Assembly (NCBI GenBank): GCA_030549775.1
Contig: CM060173.1
Span: 67,212,367-67,276,366, forward strand
DNA: 64,000 nucleotides
Source of the DNA: Tamarix chinensis
Lineage: Eukaryota; Streptophyta; Magnoliopsida; Caryophyllales; Tamaricaceae
Direction of reading: 5' to 3'
Below, in pieces: positions 15,997-26,969 of the stretch. The notes under the pieces were generated by a model, which was not told the origin of the DNA, made no database searches, and saw nothing but the letters and a program-made list of their open reading frames with translations. Within the stretch, counting starts at the first letter, position 1. The number at the start of each line of letters is the position of its first letter. The position numbers and the translations under genes are program-made.

Positions 15997-17579
15997 TGTA
16001 TTACCCCTAATTTTCTTGACTACAATTTTTTTTATAAAGATAATGTGGAAATGATAAAAGCCAAAACCAATGGATATTACCATAACATCTAGCATAAGAG
16101 ATGTATGATCACTCACCTGACTAATGTTACATCTAAGGTAAAATGAGAATGAAACCATGCACATGCACCAAAAAAGATCTAATCGGATATATGATATATA
16201 AATGATAATGATAAAATTTCTACAATAAACAAAAGTACAAAGGAGTAACCAAGAGTTTAAATAACCAAGAAGAAGAAAAGATCTAAAAAATGGGTAAAAA
16301 GCAACTACTCTGGCTACCCTAACTTTAAGATAAAGGGAACTCCCTAACTAATGACCACCTACTAGTCCACATCAACAACATCACCATCATACTTTAAGTT
16401 CAGAATCATATCCCTACAAATCATCCATATTTTCTCACTCAAATGAGCTAAGATGATCACAATGTCACAAGCAGGATGAGTACAATAAAGTATTGAGTAA
16501 GATAAATCTACTATAAAACATAGTAGATATCACGTTGCACATAGGCTAACACATGCAACACAACATAACTTAATACATACAGAAACAAGCATCTTAACTA
16601 AGGCACACGGCCACCTAGAGATACTTATATTAATTATCTATTTCTATTGTCATTATCTTAAAAGGGATGAATGTAGGATTGCTACTTCCACCACTCATTG
16701 GACACTTGGGTTCTCCAACATCTACCATACTAAAACTCCCATACTAGGAGTGCATACCCTTAATTTTGGGTCTGCAACACCCACCTCAACTATCATTAGT
16801 GTCAAGGTGATTGTATCTAAATATTCAATATCCATTACACTTTCACTCCTAGGTTAGAGGACATAAAGTAACCGAGGTAATCTAAACCTTAAGTATGCAT
16901 ACATTAGAAAAGGCACCTAAAATTTCATCACTTAATCATTATTTTATTAATTCTAATTATTCATGGCCTATAACCAAAGAAAATTAAAATTAAATTCTAA
17001 GACCAAGACCTAATTTGACACATAAGCCATAGTTAAGGACCAAGGTTAACACATGATCAACCCTAAAGTTTAGACCTTAAAACCACATTAAAGGGTCAAG
17101 ATTCAAGCATATATATAAGCCAAAAATCATAATCCAACAAGGAAATAAGGAGGTGTTCCTAACTAAAACCAATGACCGACTTCAATGACTAATCAACTGA
17201 TCTAACCATAACCAGACAAAGGAAGAATGCATCAATGCACCAACTAGTCACTTAGTTGGTCCAACCAATTGGCTATTTTTATGAACAAATCAATAGGTCT
17301 ATCCAAAATATTAAATGTGTTTAGGTTGAGAAAAAAAAAACTAGTTAATGGGTCATAAGGACCATTCAACTAATCTATACGAAAATTTCCCAAACATGTA
17401 TTTAAATGATCATAACCAAATCCACATGACTATATACCAAAGACGTAGCATGCCGAAATGACTTCCAATAGATCAAACACTCTAAATCCATTATGAAACA
17501 TGCTCAACCACTTCACACACATAAACATGCTTCATTTTCAACCATTACTTGAAAAAATTATAAATCACGCCAAACAAAC
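15997..17579 (-). mobile_element. Family T LTR J, first part
   Basis: It begins TGTATTACCCCTAATTTTC. About 80 bases in, GGATATTACCATAACATCTAGC corresponds to the 'gggtgttactgccacgct' block near the end of other copies. Minus orientation is supported by the CCTAAAGT...AAGGTTAAC words near 17030-17100 and the CAACTAGTCA-type motif at 17160-17350. The copy is interrupted at 17580 by Athila-like element A and appears to resume near 25517. Confidence 0.55.
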
Positions 17580-18119
17580 TGATGAGTGCATATTTTGAAA
17601 TATTTTATATATAAGAATAATTATAATTTTGTGCTTAAGTGATAATAATCTTATATATTTTATTATTTGAGCTAAAATGATATCAAATGCATAAATTTAA
17701 AGTATAAGATTATTTATCATTTTTATAACTTTACATTATAGGTTAAATTAAAAAAATATTTTTGGGTCCTTTCTACCAAAGGCCCAAAGGACCAAAGACC
17801 AAAGGACCAACGATCAAAAAACAAATTAGAGCAAATATGGCTAAGGGCTTATGGGTTGGAACAAAAATAAAAGAGATAAGGCTTGGTGTTAGTAGGGGGG
17901 CAAAAAGAGAGAGCTAGCATAAAAGAAGTCAAGTTGCAAAAGAGAAGAGGAGGGGGACCAAGCAACTATAGAAAAGAAAAAAGAAAAAAGGAGGAGGGGG
18001 ATGGTGCAGGGAGGTGATAGAAGAGCTAATAGACTCAAACAATGAAGAAAGATTAGAAGAGGTGGCATGATAAAGATAGTACCAAAAAAGAGAGAGGAGC
18101 TATCGAACAAGATGCAATA

Positions 18120-18125
<6 letters not shown>

Positions 18126-18161
<36 letters not shown>
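18126..18161. repeat. (GA)n microsatellite
   Basis: Uninterrupted GA dinucleotide run of about 18 units within the purine-rich part of the element A LTR. Confidence 0.95.
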
Positions 18162-18163
<2 letters not shown>

Positions 18164-18615
18164 GACGGCTATAGTAGAAGAAAGAGAGAGGGAAATAGGA
18201 AAAGAGAGCCCACAAAGGATATACCAAGCATTAATAGAGGAAAACGAAGCCGAAGGGAAAAAAAGCTAGGAACAAAATTCCACATGGTCAGGATAGAGGA
18301 AGGAAAGAGAAAAAAAGGCCAGACATTTATTTTAGATGAAATTAATCAAATTTTCATACGAATAAATTCTGAATTTTCATCTATAATTAATTTTAGTTAT
18401 TTATTTCTCTAATTATGATATATATTTTTAATATATATTGTTGCGTAATTAATTTAATTATTATAACTGGCTAATTATTTATTACTAAGGAATAGATTGA
18501 AACCCTATATTATGGTTTAAGATATGATATAATTTTCTTTTGCTTCATGAAACTGTTCTTAAACTCTATTTTAATTACTATCATTTATATATATGATTCT
18601 ATAAATTATGATATA

Positions 18616-20355
18616 TGATGAGTTCATATTTTGACACATTTTATACCCTTATAATCTTAGTTTTTGGTAGTTTATTTAACTAATATAGGGGAATAATTAT
18701 TATTTTATGCTTAAGTGATAAAAATTACATAAATATTATTATTTGAGCTAAAATGATATAAATTAATTAAATTTAGAATAAAATATTATTTATTAATATT
18801 TATTTAATTTTATTTTGCAGGTTTTTTTTAAAAAGAAAAAAAAAAGAAATTGGACCTTTGGACCAACGACCAAAGGCCTGGAACAAACTGCAAAACAAAC
18901 GAAGCCAAACGAGGCTTAGCATGGAAGGAGAGAATGAGAGATGCACGGGCGACGAAGGGCTTATGTGGAAAGGGCAAGGATCGGCGCATGAAATTATAAA
19001 AGGAACGCAGAGAGTAGAAGGTAGAGGAGGCGGCCTCAACCGTTAGGCTATGCACGAGGTGACGCGAGGAACAGCCGCACGTACGACGAGATAGAGGACA
19101 ACATAGGAGAGACGGGACAGCCTTCACAGGCTAGGGCGAGGCAGCGCAGCAGGGCCTGACTCACGGAAACAAAGAACCAGACAGAGCAATCCGTCAACGA
19201 GAATAAAGAACAAAGGAAAAGAGTTATTGCACTAAAATCAAGGCACCGAGAGAAGAGAAAATAAAAGAAAATTTGATACCGGTAGAATTTATTCCAGATA
19301 AAATTAATTTTTATCTGAATAAACTCTTGAACTTTAATCCAAAATTAATTCCAGTTATCTCTTTCTCTTATTTTAATTTATATTTTAGATATATATTTCT
19401 GTGTAATTAATTATATAATTATGGCTAGCTGTTTATTTATTATTAGGGAATAAATTGAAACCCTAGATTAGGATTTGAATTATAATTTTATTTTCTTTGT
19501 TTTGTGAGATTGTTTCTTGACTCTATATTAATTGCTATCGTTTATGTGTATAATTCTGTCAAGTATAGTTTATTTGGTGCATGCCTTATTCTGGTTTCCT
19601 CATAAATGACAGTATGTAGGATTATTTTCCTGCGAGGTGGCCATCTAAATATACTAGAATCTATATGTATAAATTGCAGCTAGGTTAGATAACAATTCAC
19701 CTAATAGTTTTGTGATTCTAACTGAAGTGGTAAAACGTTTCGATACGTGTGGGTCAAGGAAAGAAAATATAGCTAGACATGCTTTTTGTACTAGTATGGG
19801 TACTTAGATTGACAGCCTTCCAATTATACTTAATGCATTAAATCTAGTTAAATATAGGATCCGCTTGTTGCTGCTATACTGCTAGTATTTAATAGGGTTA
19901 ATATTGGCACTTTGTTGTATTAATTAATTAAGGGAAATAATATAAGGTGTATGGACCTGCTTTTGATGTACAACTTAGTCGATCTCATTCTCACGATTAA
20001 ATATTGACTTAGAAATAAATATTATATTACGACATAATCTAGTGGTGGATTTTTATTTCCCTAACATATTTCTCATATCTGCGGTTTCCCATTATTTTCA
20101 TTATTTTTATTTTTATTATTAGCTTAATTTATTTTATTTACTCCTTTTATTTTTTTTATAACCTCCATTAATATTTTTCTTATTTATTTATTCTATGTTA
20201 TTTAGGATTTTTATTTTTAGTTTTAATTTTATTTTCAAGCTAGTTAGATAGAGGTGAGTCCTCTCAATCCCCGGCCTAGAATGATACCCTTATTTACCAG
20301 TGCTACAATTGACAACAAAAGGGTTTTAAATTGCGTGCCGGCTACGGTTACACCA
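18616..20355 (+). mobile_element. Solo LTR B of the element A family, nested in LTR A
   Basis: It starts TGATGAGTTCATATTTTGAC and ends GGTTACACCA. Both ends match the termini of LTR A. It is flanked by a perfect 5-bp duplication ATATA (18611-18615 and 20356-20360). Its 1740 bp align to LTR A in two blocks: the first kilobase to 17580-18610 and the last 770 bases to 20361-21093. It is therefore a full-length solo LTR that inserted into an LTR of its own family. Confidence 0.9.
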
Positions 20356-21098
20356 ATATATATGGTACATGCATTTTTTTGATTTTCTCATAGTGATAAT
20401 CTGATAGAATTTATGCCTACTAGGTGGCTATATAAACATGATAGAATTTATATGTATAAATTGCAGCTAGGTTAGATAATAGTTCACCTAATAGTTTTGT
20501 GATAGTAACTGGAGTAGTAGAGCATTTAGATATATGTGGGTCAAAGGTGAGAAATAAAACTAGACAAGCTTATTGTACTATTATGGGTACTTAGACTAAC
20601 ATCTTTCCACTTGTGATTAATACTTTAAATCTAGTTAAATATAGGAGCTGCTTGTTGGTACCGTATAGCTAGTATTTAATAGGATTTACTATTTGCACTT
20701 TGATGTATATATTAATTCTTTTAGGGAAGTAATATAAGGTTACTTACTTTTGGCTTACAATAGGGTCAATCTCCTTCTCATGATTAAAAAACAATGTAAA
20801 CATTATTATTATATTTTAATCTAATCTAGTGGTGGATTTTGATTTTCCTAGTATATTTATCATATTTGTATTCATCTATTATTTTATTATTTTATTAGTT
20901 TCTATTTTTAAATCCCTTATTCTTAAGTTATTATTATTATTATTTATTAGTGTGTGATTTAGAGTCTTTTTATTTATTAATTTATTATATAGGTGATTCC
21001 TCTCAATCCTAATATAAAATCAATACCCTTATTTACCAACACTACAATTAACTCTAAGAGGGTTTAAATTGCATGTTGGCTACGATTACACCAATTTT

Positions 21099-21114
21099 TG
21101 GTGTGTTGACGGGG
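21099..21114 (+). other. Decayed primer-binding site of element A
   Basis: TGGTGTGTTGACGGGG follows the LTR end by a few bases. It resembles the TGGCGCCGTTGCCGGGGA site common in plant Athila and Tat elements, with one base missing and several changed. Its position directly after the LTR supports the 5' LTR call. Confidence 0.65.
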
Positions 21115-21515
21115 ATTGATAACTTCCCCTTTTTTTGCTAGTATTTTTAGTATGTTTTTATTTTTTGGTGTGCTTTGTGTGTCGTGTCATCCTTTTAGTT
21201 AGAGGTAAGAGTGCTTATGGGCAGTCAGGTCTCAATTAATAGGATTTTTAGTAGTAAATGTATTTCTTTCTTGTTTTAGTTTTTTCTTTTTCTTTTAGTT
21301 TTCTTCTTAGGATTTTTGGTGTGTTTTGTTTCACCTTTAATGTTCTCTTTTGAAGTGTTTGTCTCCTTCAGCTTACTATGACAGGATACTTGGGCTATGG
21401 ACAACTTCGCATGAATACTCATATTGGAGTAAATGAGATTGTCACAAGAGTCATTAATATAAGCGAAGTGTGTCATACACAAGGAAATCTATATGATCAT
21501 CATTCATAAGCTATG

Positions 21516-22181
21516 AGAGGAGGAGGATAGACATAATATAGTGCTCAAGATTTCAATGGTTTCCAAGAACATGGTCCCTACACAAGTGTATACTATTCAG
21601 GAATGAGGCATTACCCCAACTTTGGATGGGAGATAAATGATAATTATCAAGTTTCATATCAATACCCTTACAAACTCAAATATAAAGCTTTAAAATATTA
21701 TCAATATATTCAACAAGAATATTCTCTAGTTTCAGAACCCTCAAGTTTAGAAAAAATGGACAAGCTTTTTAAATCATTAACAAATGGGAAAAACCAACTT
21801 ATGTAAAGTCAAATTAAACAAAATGAAAGGATATTAGTGTTAGAGGAGCAAATTAGTTTTGTGATCAACATGGTATATCAATTACAAGCACAAAAAAATA
21901 TCTCTAGTACTTTAGTTTCAAATTCAAGTGGGAGTTATGAGTATGATGATGCCTTGTATGCATGTGAGGATGAGTTAGTCGAGGAGGTCCCCATGGAGAA
22001 TATTAAAAAGCATAATCAGGTGGAAGAAAAGCTTATACAAGTAGAAGAAGAATCTCATCAAAATAAGGATCATGTGATCAAAGAGAAGTATATGGATGGT
22101 AAGACTATCACTTTCATCTACCATAGACCATCATTGGTCATTTGTTTCCCAATATTACTTGGAGATGAGCATGAAACATGA
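21516..22181 (+). pseudogene. Gag C-terminal remnant of element A
   Basis: The frame beginning at 21540 gives SAQDFNGFQEHGPYTSVYYS, then GMRHYPNFGW (from 21600), the 'HPNFxW' motif of Athila-like Gag C-termini. It then reads SSLEKMDKLF, which matches the usual 'SLEExxxxF' stretch. A stop at 21804-21806 splits it. The next frame (21837-22181) resembles the coiled segment after it (LEEQISFVINMVYQLQAQ) and an acidic tail. The N-terminal Gag domain and any clear zinc knuckle are missing between the PBS and this point, so the element has an internal deletion. No functional product is expected. Confidence 0.65.
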
Positions 22182-22249
22182 GGTAAGCCTTCGAACCATT
22201 TTGATTTTATTTATACTAACCCTACTCCTTGTTTTCCCTATTTTAGCAA

Positions 22250-22452
22250 GTTATATGGATCCAAGATTGAAGAGAGCAATCAACTCTAATAAGAAGTGGA
22301 ATGCTCCAAAGGAGATGTTGTGTTGGAAAAATGTGCTAAAAGATTTTGAGATGGGACAATATGTTCCTCCTTTGACAAAGAGACCACCATACATTGACAT
22401 CGGAAAAAAACATTCTCTCTTTACACACAAGCCAAAATATCATGATAGTTAA
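22250..22452 (+). pseudogene. Unassigned open remnant in element A
   Basis: An open stretch gives YMDPRLKRAI...NAPKEMLCWKNVLKDFEMGQ and ends shortly before the post-pol motif at 22627. It lies where protease and pol should be in an intact Athila-like element, but I recognise no protease or RT motif. It may be a spliced-out or alternative reading segment of the element. I cannot name a function. Confidence 0.35.
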
Positions 22453-25400
22453 GTTAAATTCTTGTTGGGTTAAGTCTTTAATTAAAACTAATACTTTGTC
22501 TTTTTCTACCTTATAGGATATAGATTATTAATATGAGGAGGGATTTGGTGAAGTAGTTTCCAAGTGGATGTACCCACCTTGAACTAGTAAAACCAAGATC
22601 ATGTTAAGCCAAAGATGTAAAACAAAGCGCTCCTTGGGAAGCAACCCATTGTGATAGGGGAGTTTTCTACCTTCTAGTTGTTTTTATTTACTTAGTTTGT
22701 CTCTCCATACTTAAATTTACAGGTTCCTTTAGCTATTTATACATTGAGAACAATGTGTGATTTAAGTGTAGGGGTGTGACTGTTTTTATGTGCTTACACA
22801 TTTAAGAAAAATAAAAAAATTCATATATATTTTTGTAATGTGGTTTTAGTGTGTTTAGAGTCTTAAGAGCTCTTAACTAGTTAATGATGATCATATCTTT
22901 GAAATATAAAGAAAATATTATCACAAAATTGAGATAAAGTGAAGATTTTTTCTTTTGTTAATTTTGATATAAGGAACACATATGTATGTGTCTAGATGCG
23001 AATAGAGTAAGAGCATGTATAATTTTCTAACTACCAATATGGCATGTTGATATTCATTACATTCCTTAGTGACCTTCTGAACCATATATACCTTCTTTTT
23101 TATGAGTGAATTCATATGAAATTATCTACTTGTCTTAGCTTCAAGTTTTCTTTGCAAACCTCATATATGTCTAATTGCTTTGATCAAATTATTTTCCATA
23201 GCTCTTATAATGAAATTTAGAGATTACTATAATTTACTTTTGTGCTAATCGAATCTTATAGTTAAAATATACTCTCATTGAGAAAATGTGATGTGGTTTT
23301 TATCAATGTAACGGAAGGTTGGATCGAAATTTGTATTAGAAGCTTTCACCCATGATCTAATGCAAAATAAATGAAGTGAATTGGTGGATTATAGGCGAAG
23401 AACTTGAAGATACAAGTGAAGGATGTTTCAACATATTTGAAGACCTTCAAAGGTGTCGAATTGAAGATAGATTTGAGGAAGGATTAATCCTAGATTTCCT
23501 TCCTCAATGTATACCCAAAAGGAAGGATTAGACTTTAGCTAACTTGCTAAAAGTTTGATCAAAATTCTCATTCAATAATATCTGCACAATCATGCGCACA
23601 AGGAAGGTATATATAAGAGAGAATAAGCTCGGTGGTGACTAGCTTAAACTAGCTAAGTATCCTTCCTTAATACATCCCATTAATCATGGTTGAATTAAGC
23701 CCATATTAACTTTAATCCACAGCATAATATCATTGGTTAAATGATACTAAGGATTAATATTACAAAGCTATACAATTGACTAAGATACATACATGAAATT
23801 ATAGCAATACCCTAACTTACATAAAATATACTTAGGTTTAGGGTTTACAACAAGTTTGTACAAATAAGGAATATCATCACTTTATCTCTTGTTGTAATGT
23901 ATCATCCCATGTATGTCATAGCCTTGCATGCCTTGGAATACTTGTACACATCAATGTGTATGAACATCATCTTCTTGCAAATATGTAACATACCTACAAT
24001 AATAACTTGAATGGTTTTCAATGTCAAGCATATAAGAATTATCAAGAATATTTAACATGATAGGCTCCAACATTAAGAAAGCTAAATCATCTTCCTTACC
24101 TTGAGGATTAGAATGAATACAACAATCATTATATTCAATGGATGCTCCTGCATCAAAATGATAAAGCTAATTTAGGATTTTTCACCACATGAACAAATAG
24201 CTCGAATCCTAAATTGTGTACACATGATGTACACCCCATAGAAGCCCATTTGCGCTTATACATTAAGCACATATTTTTCTTCATTACCCACATTAAATAG
24301 CCTTCAAACCTTATTCTTGCCCTTTCTTAGAGCTAGTGGAAGAAGATCAATTCATTATGGATATAGAGTAGTCGTGTATGTGATAGTATGTGGAAGAAAT
24401 ATATGTATTTATGCTATGAAAGGAATTGGTTATATTTTGTGGTGGAGAAAGAATATATATATTCATTATATTATCATCATTATTATTATTTTTAAATGTG
24501 AAAATAAAAAATGATAAAAAGAAAAGAAAAAAAGAAAGAAAAATAAATAAATAAATATATAAAAATTAAATAAAGAAGAAACTGATACAATATAAGGAAG
24601 AGAGGGAGATAGAGAGATGATTTTGAGGAAGTTCTATTCATGTTCTATTTTCTTATCTCATTTTTCTAGTTCGATGTTAAGTTTGAGATGTGTATTATTG
24701 ATTATTAATGATGTGGATTTAATACTTATACTTCATCTAATTATTATAGTTCCACTAGTTCTTGGCCCTTTTAGTACCACAATCCTAGAATAATCTATAC
24801 CATTCTATACCTTAAACTCTTTACAACTAGTATGTAAGTCCTATTTGATTCTTGAGATAAGTAGCATTTGATCTAATGGAGATTAGTCACAAGATTTAAG
24901 CATATGGTTCGGTCCATCTAGCAAGTATGTGATATTTTTCATGAGGCTTTATCCATAAAAATATGAGCCTTATTTATTTAAATATGTCAGTCGCTTGTTA
25001 TTTTAATCATCTTATCTCAAATACATGAGTATTTTTATACATTTATAGTCATGAATCTAAGAGAGAGAAAAATAAAGGGTATTTATAGTGAAGATTGATC
25101 TTGATGTGACTAAGGCATGATAGATCTTCATCCATATTATTGATTTGTCTATACCAGTCATATTTATGTGTGAACAATATGTTGAAATGGATCAATTAAA
25201 TTTTCCAATGCTGAGTCTTAGTTGACTGCTAATTTTAATGTTATGAAAGTAAAAGCTTCTAAAACAACATTGGTTAACGTTGTTAGATGTGATTTTATTT
25301 TATTTTTATTTGAATCATGTGTGATTTTGTGGGTATATTATTTACAAAACTCTCACAAGACCTTACTCATTATTTAAAGATGACCTAGGGTTTAAAGGAC

Positions 25401-25513
25401 TTGTTACACATGTTAAGTGCAATCATGAGACCTAAGAAAGTGGCTAGTTAGTATTATTTTCTTTAGTTCTAATCATAACTTGCTTGAGGAAAAGTAAGAA
25501 GCTAAGTGTGTGG
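22453..25513 (+). other. 3' non-coding region of element A
   Basis: It contains CGCTCCTTGGGAAGCAACCC at 22627-22650, a motif typically found after pol in Athila-like elements; compare GTGCTTCTTGGAAAACAACC at 39263 in element C. Next come ATTGAGAACAATGTGTGATTTAAGTGTAGGGG (22744) and CTTGCTTGAGGAAAAGTAAG...CTAAGTGTGTGGG near 25480. Both are standard landmark types before the 3' LTR. The region is about 0.9 kb longer than its counterpart in element C, which suggests an insertion. Part of the excess may be the block at about 23.3-24.3 kb. Confidence 0.5.
23957..24172 (-). other. Unrecognised open stretch, possible captured exon
   Basis: On the minus strand about 70 codons are open from just after a stop near 24170 to a stop near 23957. 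The stretch begins LYHFDAGASIEYND and contains PQGKEDDLAF. It is preceded by TTTATCATTTTGATGCAG, which looks like a splice acceptor (pyrimidine-rich, ending CAG). A further open stretch of about 50 codons in another frame lies just upstream (24315-24160). I recognise no family. It may be chance, a fragment of another element, or host exon sequence carried in. Confidence 0.25.
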
Positions 25514-25514
25514 G
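25480..25514 (+). other. Polypurine-tract region of element A
   Basis: GCTTGAGGAAAAGTAAGAAG followed by CTAAGTGTGTGGG resembles 'gcttgaggacaagcaa...taagtgtgggggag', which sits just before the 3' LTR in many Ty3/Gypsy elements. Element C has the same layout at 41172-41207. No LTR follows here. Confidence 0.55.
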
Positions 25515-25779
25515 TACGAACATCAAGGAGAACATACTCAATGGCATAATTTATGCCTATAATTACGAACAATAAAGCTCAACACATAAAACATTCAAGC
25601 ACCACCCATATTCAAGAGTGTGGCTTACCTTATCTAAAGTTATAAATCTTTTAGCAAAAATAAAGATATCACCATAGTTTGATGGCCATATAATTGAGGC
25701 CTATTGAACACTTTAATGAACCAAATAATTTAATTAATATAAACCCTAATAACCAACCAAAATAAAGAAGAAAAATAGA

Positions 25780-26092
25780 GGAAACAAAAATAAGTTATCT
25801 AATATTCTTTTCTTAAGATATGGATGAGCTAAGAGTGCCAAGAATCCTCTAACTTTTTCTAAAGCTTAATCTCATTTTCCTTCAGGAAACAAAAATAAGT
25901 TAGGTAATATTCTTTTCTTAAGATATGATGAGCTAAGAGTGCCAAGAATCCTCTAACTTTTTCTAAAGCTTAATCTCATTTTCCTTAAGGAAACAAAAAT
26001 AAGTTAGGTAATATTCTTTTCTTAAGATATGATGAGCTAAGAGTGCCAATAATCCTCTAACTTTTTCTAAAGCTCAATCTCATTTTCCTTAA
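25780..26092. repeat. 104-bp tandem repeat, three near-identical copies
   Basis: Copies start at 25780, 25885 and 25989 with GGAAACAAAAATAAGTTA. They differ by only a few bases (TTATCT versus TTAGGT; an extra G in the first copy; CCAAG versus CCAAT in the third). Each copy includes TTTTCTTAAGATATG and TGAGCTAAGAGTGCCA. The high identity within an otherwise decayed LTR suggests recent expansion or homogenisation. Confidence 0.95.
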
Positions 26093-26463
26093 GGTATCAA
26101 AGGAGAGTTGAAATGAATATCAAAGAAAAAACAAGAATTCAAGCAATAACATGTGGTGTCTTGGTAAGAAAAATGAGAGAACGATAAGGGAGTATGAGAG
26201 TGTATTATAAGAACTGTGAGTAATTAGACCAAGAGCCCTTCCTCCATCCATATAGTTGAACAATCATGAGGAAAAGGAGAAAGAGAAAACATGAATAAAA
26301 TGCTAGTTAACATAGGTGGGATTTAGAGTATGATCTCATAGATTATAGAACAAAGAGGTGTGAAATATAGTAGAAGGCTAAGAATAGCAATATCTTGACC
26401 CCTTAGATGTTGGTGGTGTCTCATTTTGTATGGGATTAGAGAGAGGAGGGAGGGGGAGAGGGG

Positions 26464-26485
26464 GGAGGAGGAGGAGGAGGAGGAA
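26464..26485. repeat. (GGA)n run
   Basis: Short GGA/GGAG trinucleotide run inside a purine-rich tract of LTR J. Confidence 0.85.
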
Positions 26486-26969
26486 AATGTGGAAGAGAAG
26501 CTAAAAGAAGAAATATTATCTCTTTGAAGATTTTATCTAGATTAGAAGAAATAAAGCCCCAAAAATTTATAAAAATAAGATCATAATAAATAAAAACATA
26601 TTCATTAGTAATATTATATAATCAACAAAGGGTTCCATGATCATTAGATCAAGTTTTAAAATCATTTGAGCTTAGAATTTCATAACCATACTAGTTTATT
26701 AGTTTAGTTAACCACTCTACTAGCTTTGCTAGGAAAGAAAACCTAAAGAACAAAGCAATGCCACAACTAGTTGCTCATATTAGTTGACCAGTGATCTATA
26801 TTAGAAGAGTTTTAGGACAGGGTATTATAGGTGTTACCAAACTAGTCTGCTAGTGTGACCGAAAATCAACTTTTTGAGTTCATTTGACCCCGATTCCTTT
26901 CCAATTCTTTATAAAATCTTATGATTCTTATAGCTGTAGATCAAAAAAATTATTTTTTAGGGATATTAG

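Larger units (their letters stand above)
17580..21093 (+). mobile_element. 5' LTR of element A, with nested solo LTR
   Basis: It starts TGATGAGTGCATATTTTG and ends GATTACACCA. The LTR sequence is 17580-18615 plus 20361-21093, about 1.77 kb. Solo LTR B of the same family sits inside. The two halves join without loss when B and one copy of ATATA are removed: the left part ends in sequence equivalent to 'aagtatagttta' of B, and the right part continues as 'tttggtgcatgcc'. A purine-rich block (17880-18310) on this strand corresponds to 18830-19260 in B. Confidence 0.85.
17580..25516 (+). mobile_element. Athila-like Ty3/Gypsy element A, 3' LTR missing
   Basis: Order: 5' LTR (17580-21093, split by solo LTR B), decayed primer-binding site, gag remnant, a short conserved reading stretch, the post-pol motif CGCTCCTTGGGAAGCAACCC (22627), a long non-coding region, and a polypurine-like stretch near 25480-25514. 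No reverse transcriptase, RNase H or integrase is visible, and no 3' LTR follows. The pentamer before the element is CAAAC. CGAAC occurs at 25517-25521, one base different, so the right edge may be the original target site with the 3' LTR lost. The lineage call rests on the PBS style, gag motifs and post-pol motif. Confidence 0.7.
25517..26969 (-). mobile_element. Family T LTR J, second part
   Basis: Read as the continuation of LTR J after element A. It has TGGCTTACCTTATCTAAAG near 25622, like the same region of LTR G (TGGCTTATCTCAAGCC). It then has a purine-rich zone with a GGA run, an ACTAGT-rich stretch (26690-26850), and an end-like TTTTTTAGGGATATTA at about 26967. With the first part it totals about 3.0 kb, the size of other copies. 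The exact right end is uncertain. Confidence 0.45.

Noticed and set aside
17580..21093. Tandem duplication of LTR halves (head-head-tail-tail)
   Set aside because: The ATATA duplication and exact joining of the outer halves show a nested solo LTR.
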